This document shows positions 7,024 through 14,812 of a stretch of DNA of 14,853 nucleotides, piece by piece (within the stretch, counting starts at the first letter, position 1; each line of letters begins with the position of its first letter). The DNA is from an uncultured Lachnospiraceae bacterium (GTDB lineage: Bacteria > Bacillota > Clostridia > Lachnospirales > Lachnospiraceae): assembly GCA_947177925.1 (NCBI GenBank), contig CAMWWJ010000043.1:1-14853 (forward strand). Reading direction: 5' to 3'. Made by a program: the position numbers and the translations under genes. The notes beneath the pieces are model-generated. The model made no database searches. It was not told the DNA's origin and saw only the letters and a program-made list of their open reading frames with translations.

Positions 7024-8472
7024 ATGTTGAAAAACATAGAGCTTGAAAAATTTCACAGAATGGAAGAACCACCAAACAGCGAACCGGACAGACAATACTA
7101 TTTTATTGCAAAAGCAAAGAAGCTTACCGAGGAGCTCGAAAAACAGTTACATCGAAAGCCCACTTATTGCGTCACAACCTTCGGGTGCCAGATGAATGCA
7201 AGGGACTCGGAGAAGCTGACAGGTATTTTAGAGCTTGCGGGCTATGAAGCAGCAGAAGAAGAGACGGCGGATCTTGTTATTTACAATACCTGTACCGTAA
7301 GGGACAATGCCAATCAAAGAGTGTACGGAAGACTTGGCAATTTAAATAGTATGAAAAAGAAAAACCCCCATAAACAAATAGCTCTCTGTGGTTGTATGAT
7401 GCAGGAGCCTTCCGTAATAGAAAAAATACGCAAAAGCTATTCTTTTGTGGATTTGATTTTCGGAACCCATAATATATATAAATTTCCGGAGCTTTTGGTG
7501 GAGATGCTTACAAAGGAAGATATGATTATTGATATCTGGAAGGATACGGAGAAGATTGTGGAAGATTTGCCGGTAGAACGGAAATATGCTTTTAAATCCG
7601 GCATCAATATTATGTTTGGTTGTAATAATTTTTGCAGCTATTGTATTGTACCTTACGTGAGGGGCAGGGAGAGAAGCCGTAATCCAAAAGATATCATAAG
7701 AGAAATTGAAGGACTTGTGGCAGAAGGTGTTGTGGAGATTATGTTGCTTGGTCAGAATGTAAATTCCTATGGGAAAAATTTAGAAGAGCCTATGACTTTT
7801 GCAGAATTATTAGGGGAAATTGAAAAAATTGACGGGCTGAAACGTATCCGCTTTATGACATCCCATCCAAAGGATTTGTCAGACGAGCTGATACAGGTCA
7901 TGAAGGGATCGAAAAAAATATGCAGACATCTTCATCTTCCCCTTCAATCCGGATCAACCAGAATCTTAAAGGCAATGAACCGGGTTTATACGAAGGAAAG
8001 CTATCTGGAGCTTGCCGACAAATTAAGAAAAGAAATCCCTGATTTGTCCATTACGACAGATATTATCGTGGGATTTCCGGGAGAAACAAAAGAAGACGTG
8101 GATGAAACCATTGATGTGGTAAGAAAGGTGCAGTACGATAATGCTTTTACCTTTATTTACTCCAAAAGAACGGGAACCCCTGCGGCGGCAATGGAAAATC
8201 AGGTGCCGGAAGAAGAGGTTAAGGAGAACTTCGACAGGCTGCTAAAGGTTGTTCAGGAAACGGCCAGAGAGCGGGTGAAACTGTTGGAAGGACAGACTGC
8301 AGAGGCGCTGGTAGAAGAAATCAATGAGCAGGATGCCGCATTCGTAACCGGAAGGCTTTCTAACAATACACTGGTTCACTTTAAGGGGGAGGCTTCTTTG
8401 ATTGGAAAGATTGTTCCTGTTAAGTTAAAGGAGTGTAAAGGGTTTTATTATTTAGGGGAGATTGTAAATTAA
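7024..8472 (+). CDS. miaB: tRNA-2-methylthio-N6-dimethylallyladenosine synthase
   Basis: MiaB is a radical-SAM methylthiotransferase that adds a methylthio group to C2 of i6A37 in tRNAs reading UNN codons. The N-terminal MTTase domain carries three cysteines for one iron-sulfur cluster: C55 in TTFGCQMN, C90 in YNTCTVR and C124 in CGCMMQ. The radical-SAM CxxxCxxC is C200, C204 and C207 in FGCNNFCSYCIVPYVRGRE. A TRAM domain closes the 482-residue protein. I start at ATG 7024 because AAAGGAG lies 6 bp upstream. An in-frame ATG at 6943 would add 27 residues without family resemblance and would overlap the predicted promoter. Roughly 45 residues precede the MTTase domain, as in many Firmicutes. 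MiaA, which makes its substrate, is encoded at the end of the same cluster. Confidence 0.95.
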   Translation: MLKNIELEKFHRMEEPPNSEPDRQYYFIAKAKKLTEELEKQLHRKPTYCVTTFGCQMNARDSEKLTGILELAGYEAAEEETADLVIYNTCTVRDNANQRVYGRLGNLNSMKKKNPHKQIALCGCMMQEPSVIEKIRKSYSFVDLIFGTHNIYKFPELLVEMLTKEDMIIDIWKDTEKIVEDLPVERKYAFKSGINIMFGCNNFCSYCIVPYVRGRERSRNPKDIIREIEGLVAEGVVEIMLLGQNVNSYGKNLEEPMTFAELLGEIEKIDGLKRIRFMTSHPKDLSDELIQVMKGSKKICRHLHLPLQSGSTRILKAMNRVYTKESYLELADKLRKEIPDLSITTDIIVGFPGETKEDVDETIDVVRKVQYDNAFTFIYSKRTGTPAAAMENQVPEEEVKENFDRLLKVVQETARERVKLLEGQTAEALVEEINEQDAAFVTGRLSNNTLVHFKGEASLIGKIVPVKLKECKGFYYLGEIVN

Positions 8473-8574
8473 ATTGTAATTCATATTTGAGATTCTATGG
8501 GCATTGTGCAGCTCCTATATTTATAGAAATGATAAATATTTCCACTTTTTATATAACAATTTTATTACATATAG

Positions 8575-8602
8575 TTAAAAATTCTCCAAAAAGTGCTATA
8601 AT
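8575..8602 (+). promoter_or_regulatory. Extended -10 promoter for mutS
   Basis: The AT-rich 181-bp gap between miaB and mutS contains a perfect TATAAT (8597-8602) preceded by TGC, an extended -10. TTAAAA (8575-8580), with 4 of 6 consensus bases, is placed 16 bp upstream. The expected start is near 8609, about 45 nt before the mutS GTG. The rest of the gap shows no clear terminator: the only inverted repeats are short and lack a T-run. Confidence 0.65.
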
Positions 8603-8653
8603 AGTGAATGAACAAAACAAAGCGTAAAGCATAAGAACAGGAGATTTACATAA

Positions 8654-11299
8654 GTGGCTGAATTAACACCAATGATGAAGCAGTATCTGGAAACAAAGGA
8701 GCAGTATAAGGACTGCATTCTTTTTTATCGTCTTGGGGATTTCTACGAAATGTTTTTTGAGGATGCCCTGACTGCTTCTAAAGAACTGGAAATTACATTA
8801 ACCGGTAAAAATTGCGGCTTAGAGGAACGAGCACCTATGTGCGGTATTCCCTATCATGCAGTAGACGGTTATTTGAATAAGCTTGTATCCAAAGGCTATA
8901 AGGTAGCTATCTGCGAGCAGCTTGAAGATCCGAAGCTTGCAAAAGGAATCGTGAAAAGAGATGTGGTGCGCATCGTTACCCCGGGTACCAATCTGAATAT
9001 GCAGGCATTGGAGGAAACAAAGAACAATTATCTCATGTGTGTGGTATATCTTTCCAACAAAATCGGTATTTCTGTCATTGACATTACCACCGGAGACTTT
9101 TATGTGACGGAGGTGGAAGACAACAAAAAGCTGTTGGATGAAATCAACAAATTCATGCCTACGGAAATCGTCTGCAATGATGGGTTTTTAGTCAGCGGCA
9201 TAGATGTGGATGATTTAAAAGGAAGGCTGAATATTACAGTATATCACCTGGATGCATGGTACTTTGACGATGAGACGTGTAAGAAGCTGCTTTTAAAGCA
9301 CTTTAAGGTAAATACCATGACGGCTCTTGGAATCGATGATTTTCCGGCAGGGCTCATAAGCGCCGGAGCAGTGCTGCAATATTTATACGAAACCCAAAAA
9401 AGCTCTTTAAGTCATATTACCCATTTAAATCCATATATTGCCAGCAAATATATGCTGCTTGACAGCTCCACCAGAAGAAATCTGGAGCTGGTGGAAACCT
9501 TGCGGGAAAAGCAGAAAAGAGGTTCCCTTTTGTGGGTTCTTGATAAAACCAAAACCGCCATGGGGGCACGAATGCTCAGAACCTATGTGGAGCAGCCTCT
9601 TGTGGAAAAGGAAGAAATCGAAAAACGGCTGGATGCCATAGAAGAATTGAACCAAAATATGGTCTGTCGGGATGAGCTTCGGGAATACCTGAATCCCATT
9701 TACGATTTGGAAAGGCTTCTTGGAAAAATCAGCTATAAAACAGCGAATCCAAGAGATTTGATTGCGTTCCGCAATTCTTTGGAAATGCTTCCCCATATCA
9801 AGACAGTTTTGGAAACATTCCATAAGCCTTTATTAACGGATGTTCAACAGGAAATCGATGATTTGTCGGATATTTATACATTGATACAGGATGCTATTGT
9901 AGAGGAACCGCCGATTGCCATAAAAGAGGGAGGCATTATAAAAGAGGGATTCCATGAAACGGTGGACAGTCTGAAACAGGCAAAGACCCAGGGGAAAAGC
10001 TGGCTTGCCCAGTTGGAAAATGAAGACAGGGAAAGAACCGGCATCAAAAATTTAAAGGTAAAATACAACAAAGTATTCGGCTATTATTTTGAAGTGACCA
10101 ATTCCTACAAGGATCTGGTGCCGGAGGATTATATCCGGAAACAGACCTTAGCCAATGCGGAGCGGTATACGACGCCAAGGCTGAAGGAGTTAGAGGATAC
10201 CATTCTGAATGCGGAGGATAAGCTGTACGGACTGGAATACGAGCTATACTGCAAAATCAGGGATCAGATAGGGGATGCGGTGGAACGGATTCAGAAAACG
10301 GCCAAGGCAGTTGCCAGGCTGGATGTATTCACTTCCCTTGCTTATGTGGCGGAGCGGAACAATTACGTCCGGCCAGGTCTGAATGAAAAAGGAACCATAC
10401 AGATCAAAGGCGGGAGACATCCGGTAGTGGAAAAAATGATCGCAAACGATATGTTCATTGCCAACGATACCTTTTTAGACAGTGGAAAACACCTTATTTC
10501 CATTATTACCGGTCCGAATATGGCTGGGAAATCCACCTATATGCGCCAAAGCGCCCTGATTGTATTGATGACGCAGATTGGCAGCTTTGTTCCTGCTGCA
10601 AGTGCTGATATCGGTATCGTAGACCGGATATTTACAAGAGTAGGTGCTTCTGATGATCTGGCAAGCGGACAAAGTACATTTATGGTGGAAATGAATGAAG
10701 TGGCCAATATTTTAAGGAATGCAACCGCAAACAGCCTTTTGATACTGGACGAAATCGGAAGAGGAACTTCCACCTTTGACGGGCTTTCCATTGCATGGGC
10801 GGTTATCGAGCATATAAGCAACAAACGGCTTCTGGGGGCAAAAACTTTGTTTGCCACTCATTACCATGAGCTGACGGAGCTGGAAGGCAAAATGAATAAT
10901 GTGAATAATTACTGCATTGCCGTAAAAGAAAAAGGAGACGATATTGTATTCTTACGCCGGATTATTAAAGGCGGTGCGGATAAAAGCTATGGCATTCAGG
11001 TAGCAAAGCTGGCAGGAGTGCCGGATGTGGTCATTGATCGGGCCAAGGAAATTGCCGAGCAGATCAATGACAACGATATTACGCAAAAGGTTCAGACCAT
11101 TTCTGTAGATACAAAGCAGGACAAGAAAAAAGTAAAGTCTTATGATCAGGTGGATTTGGAGCAGATGACATTGTTTGATACGGTAAAGGATGAGGACATC
11201 ATCAAGGAGCTTTCCCAGGTGGACATTTCAAATCTGACTCCCTTAGATGCCCTGAATACTCTGTATAAGCTGCAGAATCTGGTGAAAAACCGCTGGTAG
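8654..11299 (+). CDS. mutS: DNA mismatch repair protein MutS
   Basis: MutS recognises mismatches and small loops and recruits MutL. It is 881 residues, normal for MutS1. The mismatch-reading Phe-X-Glu is F30-Y31-E32 in GDFYEMFF. Connector, lever and clamp domains follow. The ABC-type ATPase has Walker A GPNMAGKST (620-628), Walker B LLILDEIGRGTS with D699 and E700, and the signature histidine H736 in FATHYHEL. Near the C-terminus QMTLF (837-841) matches the sliding-clamp-binding pentapeptide, and the protein ends with the usual PLDALNTLYKLQ helix. Translation starts at GTG 8654, with AGGAG 10 bp upstream; MAELTPMMKQY is the canonical N-terminus, so no other start is likely. It has its own promoter and precedes mutL by 114 bp. 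Confidence 0.97.
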   Translation: MAELTPMMKQYLETKEQYKDCILFYRLGDFYEMFFEDALTASKELEITLTGKNCGLEERAPMCGIPYHAVDGYLNKLVSKGYKVAICEQLEDPKLAKGIVKRDVVRIVTPGTNLNMQALEETKNNYLMCVVYLSNKIGISVIDITTGDFYVTEVEDNKKLLDEINKFMPTEIVCNDGFLVSGIDVDDLKGRLNITVYHLDAWYFDDETCKKLLLKHFKVNTMTALGIDDFPAGLISAGAVLQYLYETQKSSLSHITHLNPYIASKYMLLDSSTRRNLELVETLREKQKRGSLLWVLDKTKTAMGARMLRTYVEQPLVEKEEIEKRLDAIEELNQNMVCRDELREYLNPIYDLERLLGKISYKTANPRDLIAFRNSLEMLPHIKTVLETFHKPLLTDVQQEIDDLSDIYTLIQDAIVEEPPIAIKEGGIIKEGFHETVDSLKQAKTQGKSWLAQLENEDRERTGIKNLKVKYNKVFGYYFEVTNSYKDLVPEDYIRKQTLANAERYTTPRLKELEDTILNAEDKLYGLEYELYCKIRDQIGDAVERIQKTAKAVARLDVFTSLAYVAERNNYVRPGLNEKGTIQIKGGRHPVVEKMIANDMFIANDTFLDSGKHLISIITGPNMAGKSTYMRQSALIVLMTQIGSFVPAASADIGIVDRIFTRVGASDDLASGQSTFMVEMNEVANILRNATANSLLILDEIGRGTSTFDGLSIAWAVIEHISNKRLLGAKTLFATHYHELTELEGKMNNVNNYCIAVKEKGDDIVFLRRIIKGGADKSYGIQVAKLAGVPDVVIDRAKEIAEQINDNDITQKVQTISVDTKQDKKKVKSYDQVDLEQMTLFDTVKDEDIIKELSQVDISNLTPLDALNTLYKLQNLVKNRW

Positions 11300-11413
11300 G
11301 GTAATAAAAACTCTTGGGATAAGCCACAGGTACAAACCGGAGATGGAATCGTAAACGAGTAGGAAACTTCCCCGTGGTTGTGCGGGACAGAAGTGGAAAT
11401 ATAGGAGAAAAGC

Positions 11414-13456
11414 ATGGCAGTCATTCATGTATTAGATGAAATAACCGTAGACAAAATAGCGGCTGGAGAAGTGGTAGAACGTCCCTCCAGCGTGGTAAAG
11501 GAGCTGGTGGAAAATTCCATAGATGCAAAAGCTGACATTATCACAGTGGAAATAAAGGATGGGGGCACCAGTCTGATCCGGGTGACCGATAACGGCTCCG
11601 GCATTGAAAAGAGCCAGATAACAAAAGCATTTTTAAGACATGCCACAAGCAAGATACAGACAGAAGAGGATTTGGAAACCATTCAGAGCCTGGGATTTCG
11701 CGGAGAAGCCCTCTCCAGTATAAGCGCAGTCTGCCAGGTGGAGCTGATTACAAAGATTTCTGCTGCTTTTGTGGGCACCCGGATTCAATGTAACGGCGGT
11801 AAAATGGAAGAGCCGGAGGATGTGGGCGCTCCGGACGGTACCACGGTGGTTGCCAGGAACATTTTTTTTAACACGCCTGCCAGACGAAAGTTTTTAAAGA
11901 CTAATATGACGGAAGCCGGATATATCGGGGATCTGATGCAGAGGATAGCCTTATCAAAGCCGGACATTTCCTTTAAATTCATAAGCAATGGACAGACCAA
12001 ATTTTATACATCGGGAAACGGGGATGTGGCGGAAATCATTTACCGTCTGTACGGAAAGGAAGCCGCTGCTAACTTAATTCCCATAGAAGCGGAAATGGAA
12101 GGAATACAAATAAAGGGATACTTAGGAAAGCCTGTGCTAAACAGAGCTTCCAGAACCTTTGAAATCTTTTTCGTCAATGGAAGATATGTAAAGAGCCGTC
12201 TTCTTTCCGCAGCTTTGGAGGAAGGCTGCAGACAATATGTGATGCAGCATAAATATCCCTTTGCAGTGCTTTATTTTACCATTGATACAAGGCGGATTGA
12301 CGTAAATGTCCATCCTACCAAAATGGAAATCCGCATTACCGGACCGGAAACCATAGGAAAGTTTTTTGCGGAATCGGTAAAGGAAGCCATGAGCCATAAG
12401 GATTTCATTCCCCGGATTGCGGAAGAAGAAAAAGAAACAAAAAAAGAAGCTGTTGCAAGGGAACGGCTTTTGACGAAAGAAATTCCGGAGCCTTTTGAAG
12501 CGAAACGGGCAGGCAGGGTGGCAGAAGCACTGTCCTATCAAACCGTTGGCAGAACTCAGGAAGCGGATCATAAGGAAACTGATAATAAAGAGATAACTGC
12601 TAAAGAGACAGGGGATAAGAATACAGAGAGCAGACATGGAGATGAAAAGGCAGGGGCGCCACAAACGGGGACAGAACTGTTTTTTGAAGATTTTAAACCG
12701 GAACAGCCTATGCCGAACTCAGGTTTTACAAAAATATTCGGCATGGAGGAGCCTTCTAAGGCGGCAACGGGAGAAACAATCCATTCCAATATTATCAAGC
12801 AAAAGGACCAGATTCTTGTAAATACAAGCGAACAACTGAATCTGTTTGATGATTCCTTTTTTACGGATGAGGCAAAAGAAGAATACAGGCTGCTTGGCCA
12901 GATATTCAAAACCTACTGGCTTGTAACCTTAAAGGATCAGCTGTATATCATTGACCAGCATGCGGCTCATGAAAAGGTCATGTATGAGGCATTCATGAAT
13001 AAATTAAAAGAAGGAACGGTGGAATCCCAGTTGTTGAATCCGCCTGTCATAGTAACATTGACTGACAAGGAGAAGGTCGTTTTAAAAGACTATGAGGAGC
13101 ATTTTTCTTCCATGGGATTTGAAATAGAGGAATTTGGAGGGGACGAATTTGCCCTTCGCGCAGTTCCTTCCAATTTGTACGGATATGGAGAAAAGGAGCT
13201 GTTTCTTGAAACCATTGATGAGCTGCTGGAATTTCCGGTAAAAGGGGACAATCATCTGATTTTGCAAAAGCTTGCAAGCATGTCCTGCAAGGCTGCCGTA
13301 AAGGGCGGACAGGATTTGTCCATAGCGGAGGCAAAGGAACTTATGGATACGTTGTTTACTTTGGAAAATCCATACCACTGTCCTCATGGCAGACCAACCA
13401 TTATTTCCATGTCCAAATATGAAATAGAGAAAAAATTTAAAAGGATTGTATCATGA
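11414..13456 (+). CDS. mutL: DNA mismatch repair endonuclease MutL
   Basis: MutL couples mismatch recognition by MutS to strand incision. The N-terminal GHKL ATPase has KELVENSIDA with E30 and N34, VTDNGSGI (58-64) and GFRGEAL (94-100). The C-terminal dimerisation domain from about residue 490 has the endonuclease motif DQHAAHEKVMYE (514-525), plus CPHGRPT starting at C656, so this is a nicking MutL of the type used by bacteria without MutH. The long linker (about 335-490) is charged and low in complexity, with repeated KET/NKE/DKN words. QLNLF (474-478), just before the C-terminal domain, looks like a clamp-binding motif. AGGAG lies 6 bp before ATG 11414. The stop overlaps the miaA start by 4 bp. 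The 680-residue length is normal. Confidence 0.97.
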   Translation: MAVIHVLDEITVDKIAAGEVVERPSSVVKELVENSIDAKADIITVEIKDGGTSLIRVTDNGSGIEKSQITKAFLRHATSKIQTEEDLETIQSLGFRGEALSSISAVCQVELITKISAAFVGTRIQCNGGKMEEPEDVGAPDGTTVVARNIFFNTPARRKFLKTNMTEAGYIGDLMQRIALSKPDISFKFISNGQTKFYTSGNGDVAEIIYRLYGKEAAANLIPIEAEMEGIQIKGYLGKPVLNRASRTFEIFFVNGRYVKSRLLSAALEEGCRQYVMQHKYPFAVLYFTIDTRRIDVNVHPTKMEIRITGPETIGKFFAESVKEAMSHKDFIPRIAEEEKETKKEAVARERLLTKEIPEPFEAKRAGRVAEALSYQTVGRTQEADHKETDNKEITAKETGDKNTESRHGDEKAGAPQTGTELFFEDFKPEQPMPNSGFTKIFGMEEPSKAATGETIHSNIIKQKDQILVNTSEQLNLFDDSFFTDEAKEEYRLLGQIFKTYWLVTLKDQLYIIDQHAAHEKVMYEAFMNKLKEGTVESQLLNPPVIVTLTDKEKVVLKDYEEHFSSMGFEIEEFGGDEFALRAVPSNLYGYGEKELFLETIDELLEFPVKGDNHLILQKLASMSCKAAVKGGQDLSIAEAKELMDTLFTLENPYHCPHGRPTIISMSKYEIEKKFKRIVS

Positions 13457-14394
13457 AAAAGAAGCTGATTATTTTAGCCGGGCCTACCGGTGTGGGAAAA
13501 ACGGAATTATCCATAACATTAGCCAAGCGAATCGGCGGGGAGATTATCTCCGCCGATTCTATGCAGGTGTACCGGCATATGGATATCGGTTCTGCAAAAA
13601 TAAAAAAGGAGGAGATGAAGGGAATTCCCCACTATCTGATAGACTGCCTAAGTCCTTTTGAGGAATTTTCGGTGCGGGTGTTTCAGAATTTGGCAAAAGA
13701 AGCTATGGAAGCTATTTATGCAAAAGGAAAGATACCCATTTTGGTAGGTGGAACCGGCTTTTATATTCAGGCACTGCTATACGATATCGATTTTACCGAA
13801 AATGAAGACAATACGGAAATCCGAATGGAATTAGAGCGGACAGCAAAGGAAAAAGGCGCTCATTTTCTTCATGAAATGCTTAGAGAAATCGATCCTAAGG
13901 CGGCTGAAGAGATTCATGAAAATAACGTAAAGCGGGTTATTCGCGCCATTGAATATTACAGGCTTACGAACGAGAAGATTTCAGAACATAATGAAATTCA
14001 AAGACAAAAGGAATCTCCCTATGATGGGGTATTTTTCGTATTGACGGATGAAAGAGAAAGGCTGTATAAGAACATTGACAAGCGGGTGGATCACATGCTC
14101 TCGGCAGGACTTGTGGAAGAGGTAAAAAAGCTTAAGGATATGGGATGCCATCGGAACATGGTTTCCATGCAGGGGCTGGGGTATAAGGAAATATTGGCTT
14201 ATCTGGATGGGGAATATGATTTGGAGCAGGCGGTTTACCTGATTAAGAGAGACACCCGTCATTTTGCAAAAAGGCAGCTTACCTGGTTTCGACGGGAGAA
14301 GGATGTGATTTGGGTAGATAAGGCGCAGTTTCAGTATGATGAGGAGAAGATGCTGGAATTTATGGTGGAGAGGATTTCAGGAGTGGGAGTTTGA
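13453..14394 (+). CDS. miaA: tRNA dimethylallyltransferase
   Basis: MiaA transfers a dimethylallyl group from dimethylallyl diphosphate to N6 of A37 in tRNAs that read UNN codons, making the i6A that MiaB then methylthiolates. At 313 residues it is full length. The P-loop GPTGVGKT is at 10-17. SADSMQVY with D35 and Q38 is the tRNA/substrate-binding block, and GGTGFYIQAL is at 99-108. MQGLGYKEILAYL and the C-terminal RHFAKRQLTWFRR are also conserved. The ATG lies within the mutL stop (ATGA), which points to translational coupling; no separate strong ribosome binding site is needed. In many Clostridia the next gene is hfq; here the following sequence holds no intact gene, and no + strand terminator follows within about 60 bp. 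Confidence 0.96.
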   Translation: MKKKLIILAGPTGVGKTELSITLAKRIGGEIISADSMQVYRHMDIGSAKIKKEEMKGIPHYLIDCLSPFEEFSVRVFQNLAKEAMEAIYAKGKIPILVGGTGFYIQALLYDIDFTENEDNTEIRMELERTAKEKGAHFLHEMLREIDPKAAEEIHENNVKRVIRAIEYYRLTNEKISEHNEIQRQKESPYDGVFFVLTDERERLYKNIDKRVDHMLSAGLVEEVKKLKDMGCHRNMVSMQGLGYKEILAYLDGEYDLEQAVYLIKRDTRHFAKRQLTWFRREKDVIWVDKAQFQYDEEKMLEFMVERISGVGV

Positions 14395-14414
14395 AAGTTG
14401 GGGGCTTTTGGTGA

Positions 14415-14703
14415 GAGGACGCAAAAATTAGTCGGAGTGATGCGGCTGGATTTCATATGAGTATGGGAGATTATCTGTTTTCAATGCTGGCTGATTCAGA
14501 GAATAATATAAGCGATTATCTATATCTGGAAAGAATGGATATGATAAGCTTCAACGGTTGTACAAGCAAGCTAATAAGGTTTATTACAAAGGGATACAGA
14601 GCAATGGGATGATAGGGCGTTTGAATATTGATGAGATGCAGTTGCAGTGAAAGATCAGCTGAATCCTTTGTATAAGGCGCTTGGTGTAGATAAAACTAAA
14701 TAA
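14415..14703 (+). pseudogene. Unrecognised frame-broken coding remnant
   Basis: Three short stretches in different + frames read like consecutive pieces of one protein. The first, from 14415, includes RSDAAGFHMSMGDYLF and continues to SDYLYLERMD (about 14540). The second takes over around 14540 with YDKLQRLYKQANKVYYKG and ends in RLNIDEMQ before a stop at 14648-14650. The third resumes near 14644 with AVKDQLNPLYKALGVD and stops at 14701-14703. Each shift is in the same sense, as expected from two single-base deletions. An intact ORF from ATG 14457 would be only 51 residues. I do not recognise the family. The pieces are predicted helical and soluble, with no signal peptide. This could still be chance coding-like sequence. 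Confidence 0.4.
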
Positions 14704-14710
14704 TAGTTGG

Positions 14711-14736
14711 TATGTAGGAGCATAGCTCTTTACATA
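14711..14736 (+). other. Stem-loop with one bulge
   Basis: TATGTA (14711-14716) pairs with TACATA (14731-14736) and GAGC (14718-14721) with GCTC (14725-14728). One G-U pair lies between the two helices, T14730 is bulged, and the loop is ATA. There is no T-run after it on the + strand, so it does not look like a simple terminator for the miaA transcript. Its role is unknown. Confidence 0.4.
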
Positions 14737-14737
14737 G

Positions 14738-14762
14738 AAAAAGCCAGAGGTTAACTCTGACT
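14738..14762 (-). terminator. Rho-independent terminator of a leftward transcript
   Basis: Read on the minus strand, AGTCAGAG and CTCTGGCT form an 8-bp stem (one G-U pair) around the loop TTAAC, and the stem runs directly into TTTTTC. This is a standard intrinsic terminator. On the + strand the stem has a C-A mismatch and no following T-run, so it acts leftward only. No minus-strand gene within the window fits, so the gene it serves should lie to the right of the edge. Confidence 0.6.
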
Positions 14763-14812
14763 GATTCCCTTGCCAAAGAAGATGGAAATACAGGGATATA
14801 GAGAATGTAATA

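Noticed and set aside
8473..8570. Terminator after miaB
   Set aside because: TTCTAT/ATAGAA and CTATA/TATAG pairs exist, but stems are short and AT-only and no T-tract follows, so this is ordinary AT-rich spacer.
11300..11413. Possible structured leader between mutS and mutL
   Set aside because: Several short complementary words occur (for example CCCG/CGGG, TCG/CGA, GGAA/TTCC), but no stem longer than about 4-5 bp forms cleanly and no T-run or known riboswitch core is visible.
14457..14612. Intact 51-residue + strand ORF starting at ATG 14457
   Set aside because: No convincing ribosome binding site, and the protein-like sequence continues in another frame after about 14540, so it is better described as part of a broken remnant.
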